Assembly: GCA_009995705.1 (NCBI GenBank)
Contig: JAADBR010000039.1
Span: 1-28,655, forward strand
Direction of reading: 5' to 3'
Length of the DNA: 28,655 nt
Origin: Microcystis aeruginosa W13-11
Lineage (GTDB): Bacteria > Cyanobacteriota > Cyanobacteriia > Cyanobacteriales > Microcystaceae
Part shown: positions 1 through 7,474 of the stretch, piece by piece
Numbering within the stretch: the first letter of the stretch is position 1
How the letters are laid out: every line of letters begins with the position of its first letter
Notes under the pieces: model-generated
What the model was told of the DNA's origin: nothing
Seen by the model: the letters and a program-made list of their open reading frames with translations, nothing else
The model's database searches: none
Position numbers and translations under genes: made by a program

Positions 1-45
1 ATTAGATTTGAGCAGAGTTACTAGAGGCATCTTGACAATGCCCAT

Positions 46-71
46 CAGAATTAGATTTTGGTCTAATTCTG
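46..71. repeat. Perfect 10-bp inverted repeat, hairpin-forming
   Basis: A 10-bp perfect inverted repeat (46-55 and 62-71) has a 6-nt loop, TTTTGG. There is no T-run directly after it on either strand, so it is not a textbook terminator. It lies upstream of the first antitoxin-like gene and may end or process the transcript of a gene left of the window. Nothing else recognisable is seen in 1-167. Confidence 0.45.
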
Positions 72-194
72 TGCTAGAATCTGCGTCGCTTTAGCGCGCA
101 GAGTGTCAATACCATCTAAAAGCTCGAAAGCGGGTTGCTACAATTGCAATAGGTGTAACTTCCATAGATGAACTCGTTTAAGAAGCACAATCCT

Positions 195-479
195 ATGACC
201 AAAATCTTGATCGAAGTTAGTCCCGAAGCGGCAGAACTCTATCAATCCGCATTCTCCGAAGAAAAAGAGCGTGTTCGGATTCTTATCGATCTGTTGATAA
301 GAAAGCCGGATGAAGACGATAGCGACTTTCTTGGTAAGCTCATGGACGAAATTAGTGATGAGGCCGAAGCAAGAGGATTAACACCCGAAATTTTAGAGTC
401 TTTACTGAATCTTGAAGTGAACTATACCAGTCTTAACCAACTTAATCATTCCGAAGCGTTTGACAGGATAGATTTCTAA
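195..479 (+). CDS. Antitoxin-like small protein, copy 1
   Basis: Small acidic protein of 94 residues. I chose ATG 195 over the in-frame ATG at 168 because it aligns exactly with a second copy at 2454 (MTKILIEVSP against MSKILIEVSP). By my count 56 of the first 70 residues are identical between the copies. The conserved end GLTPEILESLL is typical of cyanobacterial type II antitoxins that sit before PIN toxins. After that motif this copy carries about 21 extra residues ending in NHSEAFDRIDF, which copy 2 lacks. The phrase H-x-x-x-FDR recalls the FDR region of VapC-like PIN toxins, so the tail may be a scrap of a deleted toxin, but this is speculative. The stop lies one base before the Uma2 gene, so the two are probably co-transcribed. 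No intact partner toxin is adjacent. The exact family is not identified. Confidence 0.6.
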   Translation: MTKILIEVSPEAAELYQSAFSEEKERVRILIDLLIRKPDEDDSDFLGKLMDEISDEAEARGLTPEILESLLNLEVNYTSLNQLNHSEAFDRIDF

Positions 480-480
480 A

Positions 481-1032
481 ATGCTCCAATCCCTCCTAAC
501 CCTACCCGAATTTCTTGCACTACCAGAAAGCAAACCCGCGCTGGAATATATCGACGGTCGAATCGTTCAAAAAGCTATGCCGAAAACCCGACACGCTCGA
601 TTACAGAGCAAATTAATCGAGAAAATCAATCGCATCACTGAAACAGAAAAAATCGCTTATGCGTTTCCCGAATTGCGCTGTACCTTCGCGGGTCGATCAA
701 TCGTCCCCGATATCGCCGTACTCCTCTGGCAGAATATCCCCTTCGATACCAACGGTGAACCTCTCGATAATATTCTCATCCCTCCCGACTGGACGCTCGA
801 AATCCTTTCCCCCGAACAAAGTTCCAACCGAGTCACGGGAAATATCCTGTATTGTCTTAAACACGGCTGTAAACTGGGATGGCTAATCGATGCCGAAGAT
901 CGATCAATCCTCATTTTTCTTCCCGATCGACAACCCGAATTACGCCAAGGTCTCGATCGACTAGAAATCTTACCGGATATCGATCTAGAATTAACCGTCG
1001 AGGCAGTTTTCTCGTGGTTAAAAATGCAATAG
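481..1032 (+). CDS. Uma2 family endonuclease-fold protein (DUF820)
   Basis: Protein of 183 residues with the full set of Uma2/DUF820 marks: a helical N-terminus (LPEFLALPESKPALEYIDGRI), then an E-x-R-C-TFAGRSIVPDIAVL segment, then LEILSPEQSS, then GCKLGWLIDAEDRSILIF. The acidic residues in PEL, VPD and LEILSP, and the K in CKLGW, sit where the PD-(D/E)xK nuclease core is expected. Members are extremely numerous in cyanobacteria and other bloom formers. Their biological role is not established, though links to mobile DNA are often suggested. Length is normal for the family, so the gene looks intact. It starts one base after the preceding stop, which suggests translational coupling with the antitoxin-like gene. 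Confidence 0.85.
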   Translation: MLQSLLTLPEFLALPESKPALEYIDGRIVQKAMPKTRHARLQSKLIEKINRITETEKIAYAFPELRCTFAGRSIVPDIAVLLWQNIPFDTNGEPLDNILIPPDWTLEILSPEQSSNRVTGNILYCLKHGCKLGWLIDAEDRSILIFLPDRQPELRQGLDRLEILPDIDLELTVEAVFSWLKMQ

Positions 1033-1033
1033 C

Positions 1034-1260
1034 GGCAAAAATTTCATTTTTGAATTGGTGCATGAAGAAAGATTATCCGCGGGAGACGTGGGAAATTGGT
1101 AGAAAAACATCAAATCGAGGGATTAGAAACGGGGTATAGTGTCGGATTTTTCGATAGGTTGGGAAAAACAATTACTGTTGTCACCATGGCCGAAAATTCC
1201 CCCCAGTTCCCCACCCCTCTAAGGACTCGTGTTAAACTGATTAATCATGCTGGTGTCTAG
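1034..1260 (+). pseudogene. DUF4926 family remnant, frameshifted
   Basis: Two consecutive frames read as one DUF4926-type protein. First comes FELVHEERLSAGDVG (from 1049). After a one-base shift near 1093-1096 comes LVEKHQIEGLETGYSVGFF, followed by DRLGKTITVVTMAEN. The shift falls in an A-run (AAA at 1093-1095); one more A would restore GKLVEKHQ. No start codon in good context is visible after the Uma2 stop, so the N-terminus also looks lost. DUF4926 proteins are small and commonly neighbour toxin-antitoxin-like genes in cyanobacteria. The family call is from the characteristic GDVG...GYSVEFF...GKTIAVVT pattern. A sequencing error in the homopolymer is the main alternative for the frameshift. 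Confidence 0.6.
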
Positions 1261-1269
1261 AAGCGACCT

Positions 1270-1512
1270 ATGCCGAAATTAACCTTAAGCAACGAACAAG
1301 TTATCGAATTAGTCAAACAACTCCCCGAAGACCAGAAACAGGAAGTTTATAAAATTCTCATCCTCAGTCAGTCGGACCGATGGGAATCCTTGTCTAACTA
1401 CGCCATTGACAAAGCTCGAATCGTAGCCAAAGAACGCGGCTATGATTGGGATACCATGACGGAAGAAGAAAAAGAAGAGTTTATCGATAAAATCGTTCAC
1501 AAACCATCATAA
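1270..1512 (+). CDS. Small hypothetical protein, antitoxin-like
   Basis: Protein of 80 residues, MPKLTLSNEQVIELVKQLPEDQKQEVY and onward, ending ERGYDWDTMTEEEKEEFIDKIVHKPS. The N-terminal half resembles small cyanobacterial antitoxin-like proteins (DUF2281-style, with VKQLPEDQKQEV), and the acidic C-terminus fits toxin binding. It lies 31 bp before a ParD-like gene and a PIN toxin. A decayed copy of its first 21 codons occurs at 2368-2433, so the family has been duplicated locally. The function is inferred only from style and context. Confidence 0.6.
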   Translation: MPKLTLSNEQVIELVKQLPEDQKQEVYKILILSQSDRWESLSNYAIDKARIVAKERGYDWDTMTEEEKEEFIDKIVHKPS

Positions 1513-1543
1513 TATCCACCGAATTTACAGAGTGTATTTTACC

Positions 1544-1714
1544 ATGAATATTACCTTAAATCCCGAATTAGAACAATTAATTAACTCTCAATTAGCGACA
1601 GGAAACTATAACAGCATTGAAGATTTATTAAAAGACGCTTTGTTAAATTTAGCGGACAAACAAAACCGTCAGACTTTAAGCCAAAAAGTTAAAGAACTCT
1701 TTGATAAAACTTAA
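1544..1714 (+). CDS. ParD/CopG-like antitoxin, cut short by a stop
   Basis: Ribbon-helix-helix type antitoxin of 56 residues. The start MNITLNPELEQLINSQLATG is the usual beta-strand plus helix opening of ParD-like proteins, so I chose ATG 1544 over the upstream GTG at 1532. The reading frame stops at TAA 1712-1714. It then continues open in the same frame for 24 more codons (SLPGTQDITEEDIAAEIEAYRRGE) to TGA 1787-1789, which overlaps the toxin ATG as expected for an intact pair. The TAA is one C-to-T change from CAA (Gln). The lost tail is the acidic, toxin-binding part. What remains may still bind operator DNA but may not neutralise the toxin. Confidence 0.75.
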   Translation: MNITLNPELEQLINSQLATGNYNSIEDLLKDALLNLADKQNRQTLSQKVKELFDKT

Positions 1715-1785
1715 TCCTTACCCGGGACTCAGGATATTACCGAAGAAGATATCGCCGCAGAAATTGAAGCCTATCGGAGAGGCGA

Positions 1786-2211
1786 ATGAAAGTCGTGATC
1801 GATGCGAATATTCTAGTCTCGGCAATTTTAAAAGGAAGGTTGCCGAGAACGGTTATACAATTCGTGATCGAGTCTAATAAAATCGAATGGATTGTTTCCG
1901 AAGCTATTTTAACTGAATATAAAGATGTTGTCAGCCGTCCTAAGTTTAAGCTGTCGGAAGGAGTGATAAGAGAATGGTATAAGGTTTTCGATACAGTTCC
2001 TAGATTAATTGATGTTCACAGCACCGTTGATTTCCCTAGAGATCGATCGGATGCTAAATTTCTAGCTTGTGTGATGACAAGTGATGCTGACTTTTTGATC
2101 ACAGGTGATAAAGACTTTGAAGAAGTAGATAATTTAGGATCGACAACTATAATTTCTGCCTCAGAATTTAAAGCACTCGTGATCGATCCCGTTGCGGATG
2201 AAGAATCTTGA
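1786..2211 (+). CDS. PIN-family toxin of a type II TA system
   Basis: Protein of 141 residues with a PIN nuclease fold of the 'putative toxin component, PIN family' group (TIGR00305-like). MKVVIDANILVSAIL gives the first Asp (D6), TEYKDVV gives E44, SDAKFLACV gives D89, and the late strand reads DADFLITGDKDF. PIN toxins are Mg-dependent ribonucleases that usually cut tRNA, rRNA or mRNA. All acidic positions are present and the length is normal, so the toxin looks intact. Its start codon overlaps the original antitoxin stop (ATGA at 1786-1789), but the antitoxin frame is broken 72 bp upstream. Confidence 0.85.
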   Translation: MKVVIDANILVSAILKGRLPRTVIQFVIESNKIEWIVSEAILTEYKDVVSRPKFKLSEGVIREWYKVFDTVPRLIDVHSTVDFPRDRSDAKFLACVMTSDADFLITGDKDFEEVDNLGSTTIISASEFKALVIDPVADEES

Positions 2212-2367
2212 AATCCTGTTGATCCCGCGATACTCGATCGAAGGAGTCTTTATGATAAAAAGGAAGGGTAATCAGCTCCTCCGTAGGTTCTGGTGTGATG
2301 GCAAGGATATTAAATTGATATTGATTAAGACATAATTAGCTGGTTATAATTAAATTAAAAATGGACT

Positions 2368-2433
2368 ATGCGGAACTTAACCTTAAGCAATGAACAAGCA
2401 CTCGAATTAGTCAAACAACCCCCCGAAGCATAG
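2368..2433 (+). pseudogene. 21-codon remnant of the 1270-1512 gene
   Basis: ATG 2368 opens MRNLTLSNEQALELVKQPPEA and then TAG. This matches the first 21 residues of the gene at 1270 (MPKLTLSNEQVIELVKQLPED) at most positions. It is followed within 21 bp by the start of antitoxin copy 2. The rest of the gene is missing, so this marks a deletion or recombination junction between two TA-type modules. Confidence 0.7.
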
Positions 2434-2453
2434 CAAGAATGAGCCTTAATAAT

Positions 2454-2678
2454 ATGAGCAAAATTTTGATCGAAGTCAGTCCCAAAACAGCGGCAGCCGA
2501 TCAATCCGCATCCTCTGAAGAAAAAGAGCGTGTTCGGATTTTTATTGATCTGTTGATGAGAAAGCCGAGTGAAGACGATAGGGACTTTCTTAGTAAGCTG
2601 ATGGACGAAATTAGCGATCGATCCGAAGCTAGAGGATTAACACCCGAAATCCTAGAATCTCTATTGAATGAGCCTTGA
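2454..2678 (+). CDS. Antitoxin-like small protein, copy 2
   Basis: Protein of 74 residues from ATG 2454 (an in-frame ATG also occurs at 2439). It is a close paralogue of the gene at 195-479: same MxKILIEVSP start, same SEEKERVRI, same KLMDEISD, and the same end ARGLTPEILESLLN. Here the protein stops at NEP, which is probably the natural length. An antitoxin role is inferred from the family style and from the dense TA context; no toxin follows. Instead a truncated IS630 transposase begins 12 bp downstream in the opposite direction. It is therefore probably an orphan antitoxin whose toxin was lost at the insertion-sequence junction. Confidence 0.6.
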   Translation: MSKILIEVSPKTAAADQSASSEEKERVRIFIDLLMRKPSEDDRDFLSKLMDEISDRSEARGLTPEILESLLNEP

Positions 2679-2690
2679 ATATTATTTCGT

Positions 2691-3297
2691 TTATATGTTG
2701 ACTAATGCGACAACTTTTTCTAAGCTTATAGCACTAATTATTGAAATATTTCTTCCTCTTTTTTGTGGTTTTCTTCCCCAATTTCTTTGGTCAATTAAGG
2801 CTCTAGCATAGAGTTTCAAAAGGGCTAAATTTACCCCCGATTCATCGATAAAAATTAGTTTTGATGCCTCAATTTCCCGCACTTGTGACCAGTATTCCAC
2901 TCTTTTTTGCTCTACCCTGTCACTTTCTTTTTCCGCCGCGTGTAGTGTTTTTTTTGAAACTGTAATTGAGTTTTTGCGTCAGCCGTCCTAGGGTGGCTCT
3001 ACTGACTTTCACCTGTGTCTTTTCATACAGTAATTCCGATAATTCTTCGAGAGTTGCATCATTGTTAGCTTCGATGATTTCTATTAAAATTATCATTTGT
3101 TCACTATTTAACTTGGTTGGCGGACTTCCCCCTTGCGGACGAGGACGGATATCTCCTGTTTCTTTATATTGCCTCAATAACTTCTGAATAAAGCTTTTAG
3201 CCACGTCAAATCTCTGGGCTAGTCCTCGAATGGAAATTTTTTCTTTCTTCCAGACATCGATAATTTTTTGGCGAAAATCTACGGAATAGGGTCTCAT
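2691..3297 (-). pseudogene. IS630-family transposase, two frames, 3'-truncated
   Basis: The first frame (3297 down to 2920) encodes the helix-turn-helix DNA-binding half: MRPYSVDFRQKIIDVWKKE, SIRGLAQRFDVAKSFIQKLL, and a basic RPRPQGGSPPTKL linker. The frame changes near 2935-2945 in an A-rich stretch (GGAAAAAGAAAG on the coding strand), as in IS630-type elements that use frameshifting. The second frame continues ESDRVEQKRVEYWSQVREIEASKLIFIDESGVNLAL, giving the first catalytic Asp of the DDE triad. It ends at VALVNI-stop (2691), before the second Asp and Glu. The missing C-terminal half makes it inactive. The truncation point abuts antitoxin copy 2. Terminal inverted repeats were not identified. 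Confidence 0.85.
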
Positions 3298-3553
3298 CGG
3301 AAACTGGCTAGTTCTATTATTTGTCTATTTGCTTTCTATCGTACCTTATAGCTCCAAGAATTACTATAAACGGGATTTAGGATTAGAGCGATCGCTAGAT
3401 TAAGGGTTAAGTAATGTTAAGATCATAATTCTTCATGAAAAAAGCGCATGATCGCCGGGTAACTGTAGCTAAAAATACCAAATTTTGCCCCAGTCACAAT
3501 AAAGTAGGGATCAAGCGCATTCGATCGAAGCAAGAATTTTCTCCCCAGTATCT

Positions 3554-4354
3554 ATGAATCAATCAGAAAGTTGCGGTAAGGTCTATCTCGTCGGTGCGGG
3601 TCCCGGGGATCCCGGTTTGTTGACCTTAAAAGCAAAAGTTCTCCTAGAAAATGCCGATGTTGTCCTCTATGATGCCCTAGTCAGCCCCTCGATTCTAGCC
3701 ATGATTAACCCCAGGGCCGAACAAATCCATGGGGGTAAGCGTCGCGGTCGTCATTCTCTAGTACAGGAGGAAATCACCGCTTTACTGATCCAAAAGGCCC
3801 AGACTAATGCCCTGGTTGTTCGTCTCAAGGGGGGTGATCCCTTTGTTTTCGGTCGCGGGGGTGAAGAAATGCTCGATCTGATTGCGGCCGGAATTAGCGT
3901 CGAGATCGTGCCGGGGATCACTTCAGGAATTGCTGTGCCTGCCTACGCTGGTATTCCCCTCACCCATCGCAATTATAGTTCCTCCGTTACTTTCGTCACC
4001 GGCCACGAGATGGCGGGTAAATATCGTCCCCAGGTTAACTGGTCAGCGATCGCCCATGCTGCGGAAACAATTGTTGTTTATATGGGTGTGCATAATTTAC
4101 CCTATATTATCGGCGAGTTAACCAAGGCGGGCAGAAGTCCAGAAACACCGATCGCCCTGATTCGCTGGGGAACAACACCGCAACAACAGCAATTAATCGG
4201 TACTTTCAGCACGATTATGAACCAGATCGAAGCCACCGGCTTTGAAGCCCCAGCGATCGCTGTTATCGGTGCAGTGGTGGACCTTCACGATCTCTTGCAA
4301 GCGGGACAACCTTTGCTATCGAGGACAATCCCCCCCACCCCCATTTCTCTCTGA
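3554..4354 (+). CDS. cobA: Uroporphyrinogen-III C-methyltransferase
   Basis: Protein of 266 residues. It transfers two methyl groups from S-adenosylmethionine to uroporphyrinogen III, giving precorrin-2, the branch to siroheme and cobalamin. Family signatures are clear: VYLVGAGPGDPGLLTLKA near residue 10 (SAM-binding loop), VVRLKGGDPFVFGRGGEE around 90, and VPGITSGIAVPAYAGIPLTHR around 120. It is the stand-alone methyltransferase, without the CysG dehydrogenase/chelatase part. The upstream 250 bp has no other gene and holds a HIP1 octamer at 3388. The YjbQ-family gene follows 10 bp downstream, so the two are probably one transcript. Siroheme is needed for nitrite and sulfite reductases. Confidence 0.95.
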   Translation: MNQSESCGKVYLVGAGPGDPGLLTLKAKVLLENADVVLYDALVSPSILAMINPRAEQIHGGKRRGRHSLVQEEITALLIQKAQTNALVVRLKGGDPFVFGRGGEEMLDLIAAGISVEIVPGITSGIAVPAYAGIPLTHRNYSSSVTFVTGHEMAGKYRPQVNWSAIAHAAETIVVYMGVHNLPYIIGELTKAGRSPETPIALIRWGTTPQQQQLIGTFSTIMNQIEATGFEAPAIAVIGAVVDLHDLLQAGQPLLSRTIPPTPISL

Positions 4355-4364
4355 TTCGGTTGCC

Positions 4365-4784
4365 ATGCGTCAATATCAAAAATCCCTGACGATTACCACC
4401 AGTCCCAAGAATTTCCATCGTCTCACTGCCCCCATAGAAGCGATCGTGGCTGAATCGGGCATAACGACGGGATTATGCAGTATATTTGTCTGTCACACCT
4501 CCGCTTCTTTGCTGATCCAAGAAAATGCCGATCCTGATGTTCTCACCGATTTGGCCAATTTCTTTGCTAAGTTAGTCCAGGAAGATAGCAGTCTCTACTA
4601 TCACTCTACCGAAGGGCCAGACGATATGCCCGCTCACATTCGCTCGGTCCTAACCCGGACATCGGAACAAATCCCGATCGCTAGGGGTAAATTAGTTTTA
4701 GGCATCTGGCAAGGAATCTATCTCTGGGAACACCGTCAGAGTCGTCACCAAAGACAAGTGGTGGTTCATATCACCGGGATCTGA
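4365..4784 (+). CDS. YjbQ family protein (UPF0047)
   Basis: Protein of 139 residues starting MRQYQKSLTITTSPKNFH. I chose ATG 4365 because family similarity begins there and the longer frame would overlap cobA. Marks of the YjbQ/UPF0047 family (TIGR00149) are SIFVCHTSASLLIQENADPDV, HSTEGPDDMPAHIRSVLT and GTWQGIYLWEHR-like GIWQGIYLWEHR. Conserved His residues in these segments sit in the family's metal/ligand site. Weak thiamin-phosphate synthase activity has been reported for E. coli YjbQ; its true role is uncertain. It lies 10 bp after cobA. Length is typical. Confidence 0.9.
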   Translation: MRQYQKSLTITTSPKNFHRLTAPIEAIVAESGITTGLCSIFVCHTSASLLIQENADPDVLTDLANFFAKLVQEDSSLYYHSTEGPDDMPAHIRSVLTRTSEQIPIARGKLVLGIWQGIYLWEHRQSRHQRQVVVHITGI

Positions 4785-4862
4785 AGCTTTGCGTATAGTT
4801 TTGTAATAGAAACTTTACTCGTACCCCTCATCGGAGTAAGATTTTTTCCGTGTACGATCAAA

Positions 4863-4881
4863 TTGTTCGCTTTTTGAACAA
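4863..4881 (+). promoter_or_regulatory. Small hairpin in the psaF 5' region
   Basis: TTGTTC (4863-4868) and GAACAA (4876-4881) form a 6-bp inverted repeat with a 7-nt loop, about 35 bp before the psaF start. It could be an operator half-site pair or a 5'-UTR hairpin. I did not find a convincing HLR1 (RpaB) direct repeat in 4785-4916. The psaF ribosome site is AAAGGAA, about 9 bp before ATG 4917. Confidence 0.3.
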
Positions 4882-4916
4882 AGAACTTCATATTTCGTAA
4901 CAAAAGGAAACAATTT

Positions 4917-5411
4917 ATGCGAAAATTGTTCGCTCTGGCCCTGGTGCTATCCCTCTGGTTCACCTTTGCCGCTCCAGCGTCGGCTGATTTGTCCAATCTG
5001 ACCCCTTGTAGCGAAAATCCCGCTTTCCTACAAAAAGCGAAGAGTTTCCGCAACACCACTCCCGACCCCGAATCGGGAGCCAAACGCGCTCAAACCTACT
5101 CCCAAGCTCTCTGTGGACCGGAAGGCTATCCCCACCTAATTGTTGATGGTCGTTGGGACCACATGGGCGATTTCTTTATCCCTAGCATCCTATTCCTGTA
5201 CATTACCGGTTGGATCGGTTGGGTTGGTCGGGCCTATTTAATCGCCGTGCGCGACGACAAAGATGCCGAAATGAAGGAAATCATCATCGATGTTCCCCTC
5301 GCTCTTAGCAAAATGTTAACGGGGTTTCTCTGGCCCTTGGCGGCTTTACAAGAAGCCACTTCTGGTAAATTAACCGTTAAGGATTCGGAAATTACCGTTT
5401 CCCCTCGTTAA
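4917..5411 (+). CDS. psaF: Photosystem I reaction centre subunit III (PsaF)
   Basis: Protein of 164 residues with an N-terminal signal peptide ([17 protein letters not shown] then APASA, cleavage before DLSNLTPC). The mature protein begins with the lumenal part containing two conserved Cys (TPCSENPAF and ALCGPEGYP). The transmembrane segment follows at [24 protein letters not shown], and the C-terminal part is [23 protein letters not shown]. PsaF lies at the edge of photosystem I in the thylakoid membrane and helps docking of soluble electron donors in algae; in cyanobacteria it is largely structural. psaJ follows 45 bp downstream, the usual psaFJ operon, ended by a strong terminator. Confidence 0.98.
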   Translation: MRKLFALALVLSLWFTFAAPASADLSNLTPCSENPAFLQKAKSFRNTTPDPESGAKRAQTYSQALCGPEGYPHLIVDGRWDHMGDFFIPSILFLYITGWIGWVGRAYLIAVRDDKDAEMKEIIIDVPLALSKMLTGFLWPLAALQEATSGKLTVKDSEITVSPR

Positions 5412-5456
5412 TTTTTGTGTCAAACCCTTGACTTTTTATTCCCTAGGAGAACTCAG

Positions 5457-5585
5457 ATGGAAGGACTTACTAAATTTCTCTCGTCCGCACCCGTGTTAAT
5501 TATGGCGCTGCTGACTTTCACTGCCGGGATTTTAATCGAATTTAATCGCTTTTATCCCGATCTCTTATTTCACCCCCTAGGTTAA
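5457..5585 (+). CDS. psaJ: Photosystem I subunit IX (PsaJ)
   Basis: Short membrane protein of 42 residues: [14 protein letters not shown], then the single transmembrane helix [15 protein letters not shown], then [13 protein letters not shown]. This is the canonical PsaJ pattern, including the helix-ending ExNRFxPD motif. PsaJ sits beside PsaF in photosystem I and stabilises it. A good ribosome site, AGGAGA, lies about 8 bp before ATG. The gene is second in the psaFJ operon. Confidence 0.97.
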   Translation: MEGLTKFLSSAPVLIMALLTFTAGILIEFNRFYPDLLFHPLG

Positions 5586-5603
5586 AGCCAATCTCAGGTG
5601 ATT

Positions 5604-5635
5604 AAAAGGGATACAGAATCGACTGTATCCCTTTT
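5604..5635 (+). terminator. Intrinsic terminator of psaFJ
   Basis: A 13-bp perfect stem (5604-5616 with 5623-5635) has a 6-nt loop and a T-run (TTTTT) at its 3' side. It starts 18 bp after the psaJ stop. The A-run on the 5' side means it could also work in the other direction. It is the strongest terminator in the window. Confidence 0.92.
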
Positions 5636-5744
5636 TAATGGCAATGATCACAGGGGAATATTAAGAAAGGAAAGACACTGGAGACGACAGGCTCTCAAAA
5701 TCGATAAGATATAGGTATCTGCAACCCCAGAGGTGGGACAAACC

Positions 5745-7343
5745 ATGCTGTTAGATAGAGATTTGATGCTAGAAAAGCGGCTGCGGTATCAAGAATTACA
5801 AGAAAAATTAAAAGAGATTTGGCAGGGAGAAAACGTTCCTGAATCGGATGAATGCGATTATGATATCCTAGTTATCCCTTCTTTTAGTATCGATCAGAGA
5901 GTCGGTCAAAAAGTGGCGGGTTTTTTACATTACGAAGAAAGATTATTATTTTCTCTGATTCGGTTGCGACACCCGAAAACTCGTTTAATCTATGTAACAG
6001 CGCAGCCACTTTCGCGGATGGTGATTGATTATTACCTGCAATTGTTGCCGGGGATTCCTTTTTCCCATGCTAATAATCGTCTGTTATTACTGACAACTCA
6101 CGATAACTCTTTTCAACCTTTAACCCAAAAAATTCTGGAAAGACCGCGCTTAGTAGCAAGAATCCGGCAAGCGTTGCGTCGAGATCGTGCCTACATGGTT
6201 TGTTTTAATTCTACTCATTTAGAGCGAGAATTGTCTTTACAGTTAGATATTCCTTTATTTGCCTGTAGTCCAGACTTATTGTATTGGGGTTCTAAAAGTG
6301 GCAGTCGCGAAATTTTTGGTCAAGGCAATATTCCCCATCCTGACGGTAGTTTACAGGTAAATACGGTCAATGATTTGTTATACGAAGCCGCTAGTTTGTG
6401 GTCCCGTCAACCGCAATTAAAACGCATGGTAGTGAAGTTAAATGAGGGGTTATCGGGAGAAGGAAATGCGGTTTTAGATTTACGTCCTTTAGGGGAAATT
6501 ATTGATAGTAACAGTCTAGATTTCAGCGAGATAATGAATCTCTTGGCTAAACAATTAGACAAGATGAGTTTTCAAGCAAGGGATGAAAATTGGGAGAGTT
6601 TTTCTGGCAAAATTGCTGAATTAGGGGCAATTGTCGAAGCTTTTATTGAAGGAGAAGAAAAGCGATCGCCAAGTGTGCAAGGTTATATTACACCCACGGG
6701 AGAAGTAAATATTCTTTCCACTCACGATCAAATTTTAGGTGGTCCCGATGGTCAAATTTATCTAGGTTGTCATTTTCCTGCTGATGAAAATTATCGTCTA
6801 CAATTACAGGAATTAGGACTAAAAATAGGGGAAATTCTGGCAGCCAAGGGAGCAATTGAACGCTATGGAGTCGATTTCGTCGCGGTGAAAAATCCAGAAA
6901 CTTTAGTCTGGGATTTACAGGCGATCGAAATTAATCTGCGAAAAGGAGGAACTACCCATCCTTTTATGACTTTGAAGCTTTTAACTAATGGTGAATACGA
7001 TCAAAAAACCGGATTGTTTTTCAGTCAACCCCACCAAGAAAAATACTATATTGCCTCCGATAATCTCCACAAACCCCAATACAAAGGTTTACTTCCTGAT
7101 GATTTAATGGATATTATTGCTAAACATCACTTACATTTTGATAGTAGCAGTAAAACGGGAACAGTTTTTCATCTCATGGGTGCACTGTCAGAATTTGGTA
7201 AATTAGGGTTAACTTGTATCGGCAATTCTAGTGGGGAAGCGGCGGCAATTTATCAGCGTGTGGAACAGGTTTTAGATTGGGAAACAGAGCCTAGTTCCAT
7301 AAATTTAGGTTATTACTCTGGATTACCGATCACTTGGATATAA
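5745..7343 (+). CDS. ATP-grasp peptide ligase PGM1-related protein
   Basis: Protein of 532 residues from ATG 5745, preferred over GTG 5733 because AGAGGTGG lies at ribosome-site distance before the ATG. The N-terminal third (YDILVIPSFSIDQRVGQKVAGFLHYEERLLFSLIRLRHP) matches the conserved cyanobacterial group named for PGM1, the pheganomycin peptide ligase. An ATP-grasp region follows: RMVVKLNEGLSGEGNAVLDL, then IVEAFIEGEEKRSPSVQGYI, then the metal/substrate end AIEINLRKGGTTHPFMTLKLLTNG. ATP-grasp ligases activate a carboxylate with ATP and join it to an amine. The substrate is unknown. No biosynthetic cluster surrounds it, which suggests a housekeeping role in cyanobacteria. It is transcribed after the psaFJ terminator as its own unit. 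Confidence 0.8.
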   Translation: MLLDRDLMLEKRLRYQELQEKLKEIWQGENVPESDECDYDILVIPSFSIDQRVGQKVAGFLHYEERLLFSLIRLRHPKTRLIYVTAQPLSRMVIDYYLQLLPGIPFSHANNRLLLLTTHDNSFQPLTQKILERPRLVARIRQALRRDRAYMVCFNSTHLERELSLQLDIPLFACSPDLLYWGSKSGSREIFGQGNIPHPDGSLQVNTVNDLLYEAASLWSRQPQLKRMVVKLNEGLSGEGNAVLDLRPLGEIIDSNSLDFSEIMNLLAKQLDKMSFQARDENWESFSGKIAELGAIVEAFIEGEEKRSPSVQGYITPTGEVNILSTHDQILGGPDGQIYLGCHFPADENYRLQLQELGLKIGEILAAKGAIERYGVDFVAVKNPETLVWDLQAIEINLRKGGTTHPFMTLKLLTNGEYDQKTGLFFSQPHQEKYYIASDNLHKPQYKGLLPDDLMDIIAKHHLHFDSSSKTGTVFHLMGALSEFGKLGLTCIGNSSGEAAAIYQRVEQVLDWETEPSSINLGYYSGLPITWI

Positions 7344-7474
7344 CTAGACTGATTTACTGGGTATAATTTTTTGTCTCAGAGATTTAATCATCCAAGCCGG
7401 CAGTTTCTGGCAGCCAATGACCGATAGTTTTACCTTGGTTAAAAGTTGTCTTGACTGCGATGCACTTAACTGGT

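Noticed and set aside
4766..5083. Minus-strand frame over the start of psaF
   Set aside because: It overlaps the certain psaF gene antisense and has no family features or ribosome site.
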